Positions 1-7,533 of a DNA stretch of 64,000 nucleotides are shown one piece after another (the first letter of the stretch is position 1; each line of letters opens with the position of its first letter). The DNA is taken from positions 1 to 64,000 of the forward strand of contig LWTK01000043.1 of assembly GCA_003326205.1 (NCBI GenBank). The letters are read 5' to 3'. Below the pieces are notes generated by a model. The model was not told where the DNA came from and searched no databases. It saw nothing but the letters and a program-made list of their open reading frames with translations. Made by a program: the position numbers and the translations under genes. The stretch is from Nostoc sp. ATCC 43529 (GTDB lineage: Bacteria; Cyanobacteriota; Cyanobacteriia; Cyanobacteriales; Nostocaceae).

Positions 1-222
1 TTACAAGCTTCTACTCCTTGCTTACCTCAAGTGACATCTTCAAAACTGAGTAAATACAAGCATTTAGGCAAAGCTGGTACTACTGAACATATTGATGCTG
101 TTATGTCTGTTTTCAGACGTTATGTTTGGGATGAGCTACAGAAAATAATTGATACCCTTGATAATTGTCTACTAGATATTAGTTCTGGTTCTGAGCAAGA
201 GGAGGAAGATCCACAAGATTAA
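1..222 (+). CDS. C-terminal end of an unidentified protein
   Basis: The frame is open from the first base of the window to a TAA at 220-222, so this is the tail of a gene that begins upstream. A GTG at position 31 could be an internal start, but the frame is equally open before it. The visible part has an amphipathic helical stretch (around VFRRYVWDELQKIID) and ends in a very acidic tail (GSEQEEEDPQD). I do not recognise the family. A strong hairpin terminator follows 11 bases after the stop, which supports this being a real 3' end of a transcription unit. Confidence 0.55.
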   Translation, partial: LQASTPCLPQVTSSKLSKYKHLGKAGTTEHIDAVMSVFRRYVWDELQKIIDTLDNCLLDISSGSEQEEEDPQD

Positions 223-233
223 GTTCCCCCTTA

Positions 234-269
234 TTATTCGCGACGATTCGTCGCGAATAATTTTTCTTT
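234..269 (+). terminator. Rho-independent terminator
   Basis: A perfect 12-bp stem (TTATTCGCGACG and its complement) closes over a 3-base loop at 234-260 and is followed by TTTTTCTTT. It lies just after the stop codon of the partial gene at the left edge. Confidence 0.85.
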
Positions 270-563
270 CTTTATTTTTGCAAAATTGGGATGCTCCCGT
301 TTGAGTCTGACAGCCAGTTGGAATTTTCACGATAAAAACAAAGAATTTATCTTTATAATTTTTTTAGCTAAACCTATTGCATTAATTTAGCCATTTTACT
401 ATTTTATGTTTAACTGCATCAAAAATTATTAGTCTTAATTGTTATTATTGATAATTAGTTTTTATAAATTTATGCTTCATAAATGCATTATAAATTTTCC
501 TTCTTATTGGAAGTTGTAATTTTGTCAAAATATTATAATTATCCGCTAAATAATTAATTTTAT
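270..563. other. AT-rich intergenic stretch, nothing recognised
   Basis: The interval between the terminator and the end of xisI is very AT-rich. I see no convincing reading frame, RNA gene or long repeat. Confidence 0.6.
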
Positions 564-899
564 TTATTCTACAGCAAATCCTGATAGTTTACGCATCTTT
601 GGTGTATGAAAACCAATCACAATATCTTGTTTGGGCACACCCATTTCCATCAATTCTAAAGCAATATCAACTTCAGTTGTATTTTGCTGAATCCAGATTT
701 TCTCATTTTTGATATCAAGATGTATTATTGGCCCATAAATTCGCTTTTGATTATTCCATCCGACACTAATAATTTGGTAACGGTCGTGTTCAGTATCAAA
801 AATCTGTTCGACTTCAACATCACCATAGCTCGGTTTATACTGGAGATATTTACTTAATATTTGTTTAACTTTTTTCCGATATTCATTTAATTTATCCAT
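564..899 (-). CDS. xisI: XisI family protein (fdxN element excision controlling factor)
   Basis: The 111-residue product matches the XisI family over its whole length: an N-terminal helix starting MDKLNEYRKKV, the central block FDTEHDRYQIISVGWNNQ, the strand HLDIKNEKIWIQQN, and the C-terminal GVPKQDIVIGFHTP. XisI with XisH and XisF was described in Anabaena as controlling excision of the fdxN DNA element during heterocyst differentiation; the many solo xisH/xisI pairs in cyanobacteria have no settled role. The ATG overlaps the end of a broken xisH (stop at 887-889), the usual translationally coupled order. XisI itself looks intact although its partner is not. Confidence 0.9.
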   Translation of the reverse strand: MDKLNEYRKKVKQILSKYLQYKPSYGDVEVEQIFDTEHDRYQIISVGWNNQKRIYGPIIHLDIKNEKIWIQQNTTEVDIALELMEMGVPKQDIVIGFHTPKMRKLSGFAVE

Positions 900-1084
900 T
901 GCTCTATTTCCTCAGTCTCTACGTTATAAATAATCAATTTCAGAAAGTTCTCAGTGACTACAGTTTGAATAAAACGTAAGTTAAAGAAGTCATTATAAAT
1001 TGCTAATGGTACTGCTAAGTATAAAATTCTATTTGGTTCTTCAACACGTAAGGCAGTACGATAATTAATGAACTGTCCTAAGTT
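887..1084 (-). pseudogene. xisH: xisH remnant (C-terminal half only)
   Basis: Reading minus from 1084 to the TAA at 887-889 gives a clear XisH C-terminus: GQFINYRTALRVEEPNR, then YLAVPLAIYNDFF, ending EIEQWIN. Directly before it the frame has a TGA (1087-1085), and the N-terminal half with the nuclease-like residues of the family is not found in 1085-1330 in any frame I read. The fragment overlaps the xisI start. The boundary near 1085 looks like a deletion or recombination endpoint. A short start inside the fragment is possible, but the product would lack the conserved N-terminal domain. Confidence 0.85.
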
Positions 1085-1332
1085 TCACAGAAAGGTACTA
1101 TAACCTGAATATTTGTCAATATTACAGTAGTGTAAAAACTAGTAAATCACTTAAACACAAATTTCCAGTTGCTATTGACTCCTGCTTACATTATGTATTT
1201 AAGTACATTATAAAAGACTTCCAGCGATTAGCCTGAAAATCGACAGCAAGATTTTGATAATTGCACAAAAATCAGATAGCTGGGTATTGGGTGATTTATT
1301 TAAGCTGGAATTGTCACTGAGCAAAAAGAACT

Positions 1333-1965
1333 ATGACACATCTATTGCATATTGATTCTAGTCCTCGTGGTGAGCGATCGCACTCTCGCAGACTTACAAA
1401 AGAATTCGTTGCAGCTTGGAAACAATCTCATCCAACAGATACCATTACCTACCGAGATATTGGACGAAATCCAGTTCCCCATGTAGATGAACCCTGGATT
1501 GCTGCTGCTTTTACACCACCAGAACAACACACACCTCAATTAAAAGAAGCGATTCACATCAGCGATTTGCTAGTGGATGAATTTTTAGCTGCCGATTTCT
1601 ACGTCATTGGCGTTCCTATGTACAATTTCAGCATTCCCAGTACCCTCAAGGCGTATATCGATCAAATTGTGCGGATCGGACGAACTGTTGCCTATGAACC
1701 AGAAGATACTGAGAACCCTTACAAGCCTCTGGTATTGAATAAGAAAATGTGGATTATTACCGCACGTGGCGCTTCTGGTTTTGAACCTGGCGAACGTTAC
1801 GGAATGATGAATCATCAAGACCCTTATTTAAGGACGGTTTTTGGTTTTATAGGCATCACCGATATCAGCTTTATCCATGTTGAAAATGACGAGTTAGGCG
1901 GTACAAGTTTGGCTGAATCCATCACAAAAGCTCGTGCGAAAATCACAGAATTGGTTGCAGCATAG
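1333..1965 (+). CDS. azoR: FMN-dependent NADH-azoreductase / quinone reductase
   Basis: The 210-residue flavodoxin-fold protein carries the N-terminal phosphate-binding segment HIDSSPRGERSHSR, the flavin-contacting loop PMYNFSIPSTLKAYIDQ and the ARGASG loop typical of the AzoR/AcpD family. Such enzymes are cytosolic homodimers reducing quinones and azo compounds with NAD(P)H by two-electron transfer. The length is normal for the family and the start is an ATG with an A-rich upstream sequence. It stands alone, convergent with leuS downstream. The azo-dye activity is a family name rather than a demonstrated physiological role. Confidence 0.9.
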   Translation: MTHLLHIDSSPRGERSHSRRLTKEFVAAWKQSHPTDTITYRDIGRNPVPHVDEPWIAAAFTPPEQHTPQLKEAIHISDLLVDEFLAADFYVIGVPMYNFSIPSTLKAYIDQIVRIGRTVAYEPEDTENPYKPLVLNKKMWIITARGASGFEPGERYGMMNHQDPYLRTVFGFIGITDISFIHVENDELGGTSLAESITKARAKITELVAA

Positions 1966-2056
1966 TTTCATTGTAGAGAAATGGGGAGAGGGAGATTGTA
2001 AAAAAGCTTCCTACACTTTCCACAGTCCCAATCTCCAGTCCCCAGTCCCTCTGAAC

Positions 2057-4408
2057 TCACGTTACAAGATTGAGAATTCGGCCGGGAACATAAACAACAC
2101 GGGAAATTTCCTGATTTTCGAGATAACGTTGAACAGATTGTGTTTGTTTGGCAATGGCGATCGCCTCTTGTTGAGATGCACTGGGTGAAAGAAGAATGGT
2201 TGCTCTCTTGCGTCCATTGATTTGTACTGTGATTGTCACCTGTTCTTGGGTAAGAAATTCTGGATTGGCTTGAGGAAAGGTCTGTTGATGAATCGAGGAT
2301 GATTCACCAATTTGATGCCAGAGTTCTTCTGTGAGGTGGGGTGCAAAGGGAGCCAACATCAACAAATATGACTTCAATTCCACCTCACAAAGGCTGGGTT
2401 TGAGTTGAAGCGCATTAAGATACTCCATCAATGCAGCGATCGCCGTATTGTACTTGAGCGCTTGTATATCTTCTGAGACTTTGTTGATTGTCTGGTGTAG
2501 ACGACGCCGAGAGTCCAAATCTGGCGAACTGGATTCAAGGCAATGCCGATGCTTGCTCACAAGTTGCCACACCCGATTTAAAAATCGTCGCATTCCGACA
2601 ATGCCGCGATCGGAAAAATCACCTCCCTGATGATACGGGCCCAAAAACATCAAATATGTACGTAAGGTATCTGCCCCATATTCCTCGATGTATTCATCGG
2701 GGTTCACCACATTACCTTTCGATTTGCTCATTTTGGCTCCATCTTTGGTGAGCAATCCATGAGCGCGGAAGCATTCAAAGGGTTCTTCAAATTCGATATA
2801 ACCCAAATCATGCAACACCATTGTGATGAAGCGGCTATACAAAAGATGTAACACCGAATGTTCTGCCCCACCGATGTACATATTCACCGGCAACCATTTG
2901 GCAGTGATTTGTGCATCGAAAGGAACATCATTATATTTACTCGAAGGATAGCGAAGAAAATACCAAGCAGAATCGAGAAAGTTGTCTGACACATCCGTTT
3001 CTCGATGAGCAGCACCACCACAGCAAGGACAAATAGTATTGACAAAGGAATCTATTTGTGCGAGAGGAGATGTTCCTGTTCCTCTGGGCAACCAATCCTC
3101 GGTTTCGGGTAAATGAACGGGCAATTTTTCCTCTGGCACTGGTACGATACCGCAGATGCCGCAGTAGACGATAGGAATCGGTGGTCCCCAATACCGCTGT
3201 CGTGAAATTAACCAATCTCGCAAGCGAAATTGTACGGTGCGATCGCCTAAATTCTGCTGCTCAAACCATTGGATAATCTGCTGTATGGCATCTTTTGAGG
3301 CAAGTCCAGTAAACCTTCCAGACTCAATCAAGGTTCCATGATCTGTAAATGCAGTATCGAGTTCAGGCGGTGCTGTAGATGACGCACTGATAGGAATCAC
3401 TACCTGTCGAATTGGTAGCCCCATCGTTTTGGCAAACTGAAAATCGCGATCGTCATGGGCGGGTACTGCCATTACAGCGCCAGTGCCATAACTCGACAAT
3501 ACATAATCGGCAATCCAAATCGGGATGCGTTCTTGGGTAAGGGGATGAATCGCATAAGCGCCCGTGAACACTCCGGTTTTACTCTGGTGAGTGGTGCGGG
3601 CAAACTCAGATTGACGGGATGCGTGTTCTTTGTAAGTAGCGATGGCCTGGCAATATTCCTCTGTGACAATGCGATCTACCAGAGGATGTTCTGGAGCAAG
3701 CACCACATAAGTCATGCCAAAAATTGTGTCTGGACGAGTTGTGAAGACTGCGATTTGCAATTCAGATTCAGCTAAGTGCAAGTTAAATTGCAAGCCCTCT
3801 GAACGCCCAATCCAGTTACGTTGAGCGGCTTTGACTTTTTCTGACCAGTCCAAGCGATCGAGATTGTCTAACAAACGTTGAGCGTAATTAGCAATCTTGA
3901 AAAACCACTGCTCTAATTCCCGTTGAGTAACCAGCGTGCTGCACCGTTCGCACTCACCTGCAATTACCTGCTCGTCTGCAAGTACTGTTTTGCAACTAGG
4001 ACACCAGTTCACCTGGGCTTTTTTACGAACTGCTAACCCCGCTTTGAACAACTGCAAAAAAATCCATTGTGTCCACTTGTAGTATGAGGGGTCGGTAGTT
4101 TGGACTTCATAATTCCAGCAGAAGCGATTTCCAATTCGTTTTAACTGTGTTTCTCGAAATCGTTCAACATTCTGTGCAGTCAATAAGCCAGGATGAATGC
4201 CCTTCTTGATGGCAAAATTTTCGCTGTGAATACCAAAGGCATCAAATCCCATTGGTTCAAAAACGGCTCTACCTTGCATGGCCATGAAGCGACCATAGAT
4301 ATCTGCTCCAGTGAAAGCGTAGACATTGCCGACATGCAACCCTTCTGCGGATGGATAGGGAAACATCATCAAATTGTAGAAAGGATGAGCAGCTGCCGCT
4401 AAATCCAC
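2057..4408 (-). CDS. leuS: Leucyl-tRNA synthetase (atypical; N-terminus uncertain)
   Basis: This class I aminoacyl-tRNA synthetase charges tRNA-Leu. It has a HIGH-type motif (LHVGN), the CP1 editing domain with TTRPDTIFGM and GTGAVMAVPAHDDRD, a WCPSC zinc-type knot, the KMSKSKGN loop near residue 560, and an anticodon-binding C-terminus. The annotated start here is a GTG at 4408, but homologous sequence continues upstream in frame (VYNHLSVEAHWQNVW, PGQPDPAN) to a stop at 4525-4523 with no ATG or GTG. A well-placed AGAGGA and ATG lie at 4519-4521 in another frame, separated from the leuS frame by one missing base. The motif set (HVGN, GIHSENFAIKKG) differs from the HMGH-type enzyme I recall for cyanobacteria, so this may be a second, accessory leuS. 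Confidence 0.88.
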   Translation of the reverse strand: MDLAAAAHPFYNLMMFPYPSAEGLHVGNVYAFTGADIYGRFMAMQGRAVFEPMGFDAFGIHSENFAIKKGIHPGLLTAQNVERFRETQLKRIGNRFCWNYEVQTTDPSYYKWTQWIFLQLFKAGLAVRKKAQVNWCPSCKTVLADEQVIAGECERCSTLVTQRELEQWFFKIANYAQRLLDNLDRLDWSEKVKAAQRNWIGRSEGLQFNLHLAESELQIAVFTTRPDTIFGMTYVVLAPEHPLVDRIVTEEYCQAIATYKEHASRQSEFARTTHQSKTGVFTGAYAIHPLTQERIPIWIADYVLSSYGTGAVMAVPAHDDRDFQFAKTMGLPIRQVVIPISASSTAPPELDTAFTDHGTLIESGRFTGLASKDAIQQIIQWFEQQNLGDRTVQFRLRDWLISRQRYWGPPIPIVYCGICGIVPVPEEKLPVHLPETEDWLPRGTGTSPLAQIDSFVNTICPCCGGAAHRETDVSDNFLDSAWYFLRYPSSKYNDVPFDAQITAKWLPVNMYIGGAEHSVLHLLYSRFITMVLHDLGYIEFEEPFECFRAHGLLTKDGAKMSKSKGNVVNPDEYIEEYGADTLRTYLMFLGPYHQGGDFSDRGIVGMRRFLNRVWQLVSKHRHCLESSSPDLDSRRRLHQTINKVSEDIQALKYNTAIAALMEYLNALQLKPSLCEVELKSYLLMLAPFAPHLTEELWHQIGESSSIHQQTFPQANPEFLTQEQVTITVQINGRKRATILLSPSASQQEAIAIAKQTQSVQRYLENQEISRVVYVPGRILNLVT

Positions 4409-4518
4409 TTCGTAGGTTTGGCTTTGCTGCCAAACGTTTTGCCAATGGGCTTCAACAGAAAGATGATTGTAAACGTTTGCCGGATCTGGTTGACCCGGCT
4501 TTACAGGTCCCAGTGGTT

Positions 4519-4537
4519 CATATCAAAGTCCTCTTTT
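4519..4537 (-). promoter_or_regulatory. Ribosome binding site and ATG stranded out of frame before leuS
   Basis: On the minus strand AGAGGA is followed, after CTTTGAT, by ATG (4521-4519). This ATG opens only a seven-codon frame ending in TAA. One extra base just after the ATG would join it to the leuS reading frame (continuing PLGPVKPG). This is the best-looking translation start upstream of leuS. Confidence 0.6.
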
Positions 4538-4665
4538 TGTAGTGTTATTGTAACATTGACGGATACTTTGTCAATATTCACATTGTAAAAGGGACTGGGG
4601 TTCTTCGGGTTTAACAAGTAATCAAGCGGACACGATAAAAGCCGGGTTTTTAGATAATTGTGAAT

Positions 4666-5586
4666 TTATCTTTGGGCAGTACAACAGGGCAATAGTGGCT
4701 TATTTACAACATCTTTAATGTCTACAGAATTTAACAAATCTTCCCAGTATTTCTGAACTTCAGGATCGTTAGGACGCTGGCGGCGTAAATTAGCTAAAGT
4801 TCTTAAAGAGTCTTCCCAAAATCCAGCTGTGGCAAATAAAACTGCACGATCCAAGTCTGTGTTTGGTTCTTTGAGTTGCAGAGATAGATTTTCATCCTGC
4901 GATCGCACTATTTTACCTTCTGTATACGAATCTTTATCGCGGTTAGCAACATCGCAAATCATTGAAAAAGTCCAACTATATTCTTTGCCAATTTGTAGAG
5001 ATGATTTATTAGCAGGTACAGTTACACTCACAATACCGTTTTGTTCAACAGGCTTGAAAGTTTCTTTATACAATGGGTCAATGCTGTTATCATCCTGCAA
5101 AACAAATTCTAGTGCTTCTAGTTTTGTAGAAGTTTGAGGAATATAGAAATAGAATGTAGGATGTTCTGCTGTAGTTCGTTGAGCTTCTTTATCTGTTGGT
5201 GTCAGAGGAATGATAGATTGTCCAATTTCAACGCAACTTCCTCGCGTTCCTGCTGACCTGACTCTACCGGGTTTACCTGGAACAAAAGCAATACGATTTC
5301 TAGCACTGCCACGTTGAATATAACTCGTAACATTTCTAATTGCCGCAGTAGCATATTTATCTCCAGGACGTAGGCGTTCTGCTTGTTGAAAATATCCTAA
5401 AGCTTTTCGATAATTTCTTCGTTTGGTTTCGCTATAACCAAGTTGCATATATTGGGTATAAGCAGCTCTGTTTTGTGCCAGTTGGTAAACTGAATCTGTT
5501 GCTAAAACCTGAGTCATGCTAAGAGGTTCTAAGGGCAGAAAGGCTAGAGCAGCAAGCATACAATTTTCCAAAAATTTATGTTTCAT
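4666..5586 (-). CDS. Secreted DUF928 protein with N-terminal TPR-like repeat
   Basis: The product starts with a hydrophobic signal peptide (start MKHKFLEN at 5586; an ATG five codons earlier at 5601 is also possible). Next comes a TPR-like helix pair (TQYMQLGYSETKRRNYRKALGYFQQAERLRPG region) and then a DUF928 domain with its typical basic segment ending in GTRGSC and the FYFYIP strand. DUF928 proteins are common in filamentous cyanobacteria and often lie near CHAT or TPR proteins; their function is unknown. The C-terminus has another helical repeat (ADLRRQRPNDPE-like). It is a single gene, reading away from leuS's promoter region. Confidence 0.75.
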   Translation of the reverse strand: MKHKFLENCMLAALAFLPLEPLSMTQVLATDSVYQLAQNRAAYTQYMQLGYSETKRRNYRKALGYFQQAERLRPGDKYATAAIRNVTSYIQRGSARNRIAFVPGKPGRVRSAGTRGSCVEIGQSIIPLTPTDKEAQRTTAEHPTFYFYIPQTSTKLEALEFVLQDDNSIDPLYKETFKPVEQNGIVSVTVPANKSSLQIGKEYSWTFSMICDVANRDKDSYTEGKIVRSQDENLSLQLKEPNTDLDRAVLFATAGFWEDSLRTLANLRRQRPNDPEVQKYWEDLLNSVDIKDVVNKPLLPCCTAQR

Positions 5587-5601
5587 AATATCCATGTCCA
5601 T

Positions 5602-6418
5602 TTGTAATACATTCTTATTTCTTGTATAATACGCTAGCTGAAACTTGACAGTGATAAAACTTTATCTGTGCTACTTTGTAGTTAGGTTAAAGTAGCTTTG
5701 CGAAGCAATTTAAAATTGCTAATAATTGAGAATCCAGAATACACAAGTCAGAATTAATCAGGTTTTCAGGCTTAAGGTTAATAATGTGAATAAAACTCCG
5801 AAGCCATAGCATATTGATTTTTATAGCAGTTTAACCATAGTTTATAAAATAACCCGCTTGTAAAACTCTGACAATAATAGACTTTCAAATCTGTTTCATG
5901 TTCCCTGTTCTGCGTTCCCTGCTATAAATAATTATGGATTCTGACCAATGGTTTTTTGATGGGGATTTATCTGTGGGAGCAATTGAAAATACTTTCATCC
6001 AAAATCTAAAATCCCAAATTGTGTGAGTGGTGAATTGTTACGTTATATTTCCTTAACGGTAGCATTGAGAGTATCGATGATATTGAAGAAGGCAGAGGTA
6101 GAGGGCTTTTATGTTTTGTTCAGAAGGGGATACATACCCCACCTGAACAAGAGCCACCTTTCTTGAAATTTGGTGTTCTTGTCTTAAACCCTTACTCCCT
6201 TCTGGAGCGAGACGCGCAAGGGACGGTCGTAGCAAAGGGCAGGAATCAGAATTCCATAAAAGCCAACTGAGCCTCCTGCCCTCTGCCTTTCCCGATAAAT
6301 ATTAGTTTAAAACCTTGCCCCTAGTGGTTAAAGACAGAGCCAGGTGGATATTTGCAAATCCGTTGGTGGTAATATTTAGAGATTCTTTGAAAAGTTTTTC
6401 GCTGTGATTTTAGGCACG
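5602..6418. other. Long intergenic region without a recognisable gene
   Basis: No frame here looks coding. A minus frame at 6053-6235 is built from dispersed repeat text (containing the ctggagcgagacgcg motif seen in Nostoc spacers) and is not supported. Confidence 0.55.
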
Positions 6419-6725
6419 TTTAGATCCCGCCTAACCCCCCTTAAAAAGCTACGGTGTATACACAAGTATGAATTGCATAGGTTTCAACTCTTCTATTAGT
6501 TTCGTAGGGTGCGTTATGGACGCAAGTCCTAACGCACCGTCAATGATTTTCGGTTCGTTACGCTGGGATTTTAGGTGCGTTACGCTGGCGCGATAACGCA
6601 CCCTACGAAACTCTTTCTTTGTTGTGCTAATGGTTTTTTTCGACTTGTGTATACACGTTAGCCTTAAAAAGGGGGAAGAATCAAAGTCCCCCAATTTATC
6701 GGGGGATTTAGGGGGATCTAAAAAT
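6419..6725. repeat. Nested palindromic element, MITE-like
   Basis: Three nested inverted repeats share a centre: an outer pair reading tagatccc at about 6421 and gggggatcta at 6711-6720; a middle pair gtgtatacacaagt at 6454-6467 with its exact complement at 6643-6656, extended by similar C-rich flanks; and an inner perfect 19-bp pair at 6498-6516 and 6594-6612 (agtttcgtagggtgcgtta). The gtgcgtta...taacgcac core also occurs at 16939-16967. No coding capacity is visible. It may be one MITE inserted into another. Confidence 0.75.
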
Positions 6726-6886
6726 TTTGATACCAACAAAAGGACTTTTCAAACATCCTCTAAGGGGCGATCGATTTTAGGTCTAGTATAGCTGAGTGAT
6801 TAAGGCAGCTAAAGATCGCCCGTCCACCTTAAACAAAGTTGTATTAGTTTAACGAATTTGAATTGATGCTCTTACCTGTAGCTTAT

Positions 6887-7255
6887 TTAATGTTCAGCCT
6901 GGACTTGAGCTAAACGTGATCGCGCTACAATCACTTTTGCTCTAGCATTTTTCACAATGGCTCGATACTGGTTAAAGTTGTCCATAATTGCGATGACTTG
7001 GCCGACTTTAACGCGATCGCCTTCTTTAACACGCAGTTGTGCCAAACGCTGATTCGATACTGGAGCAGATAAGTGAATGATATCTCCTTCGGGTTCCAAA
7101 CGCCCCAAAGCTGTTACATGACTTATAGTCTGTTGATTACTGGAGATTTCCTGGAGGTTATTTTGTTTGGTGCTGAAATATCTATGTGAATTCAGAGCAA
7201 AAATAGTAGAAATACCAGCAACACCAAGAGATAAAAGCAAAGCGATCGCTTTCAT
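6887..7255 (-). pseudogene. Truncated HlyD/DevB-type membrane fusion protein
   Basis: The 122-residue product has an N-terminal membrane anchor (ALLLSLGVAGISTIFAL), then the biotinyl-lipoyl-like hairpin half typical of DevB adaptors (VTALGRLEPEGDIIHLSAP, LRVKEGDRVKVGQVIAIMDN), and the beginning of the coiled coil (VIVARSRLAQVQAE), where it stops with TAA. Intact DevB/HlyD adaptors are about 380-500 residues and sit next to a DevC permease and DevA ATPase; neither is present here. I infer a 3'-truncated remnant. A short functional product is unlikely because the second half-hairpin and beta-barrel are missing. Confidence 0.75.
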
Positions 7256-7439
7256 GTTTAGTATAGATTTAACTTGCCCTGGTACTTATTTTGCCCATTA
7301 TGTTTAGAGAAGATAAAGCCAAGCATGAAAAACTCCACGCCACTTTCTCTGGAGGATTTTTTGGGCATGGGGCATGGGGAGATGAGGGAGATGCGGAGAA
7401 TAATATAGCGCTTCTCGTTTGCGTGAGGTACACCCTTCA

Positions 7440-7460
7440 GGGCACGGCACTGCCGTGCCC
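7440..7460. repeat. Perfect hairpin repeat unit
   Basis: GGGCACGGCA and its exact complement are separated by one base. It lies inside a repeat-rich spacer (7258-7530) that otherwise holds only fragments such as gggcatggggcatgggg. The short frames across it on both strands look like repeat translation. Confidence 0.6.
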
Positions 7461-7533
7461 CTACACCCCGCAATGTCATGTTGTATCGCACCGAACTGAG
7501 AACCGCCATAACTCCTCAGTTAACAGTCATCAG

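Noticed and set aside
6053..6235. 60-residue frame in the long spacer
   Set aside because: Built from spacer repeat text with no ribosome binding site.
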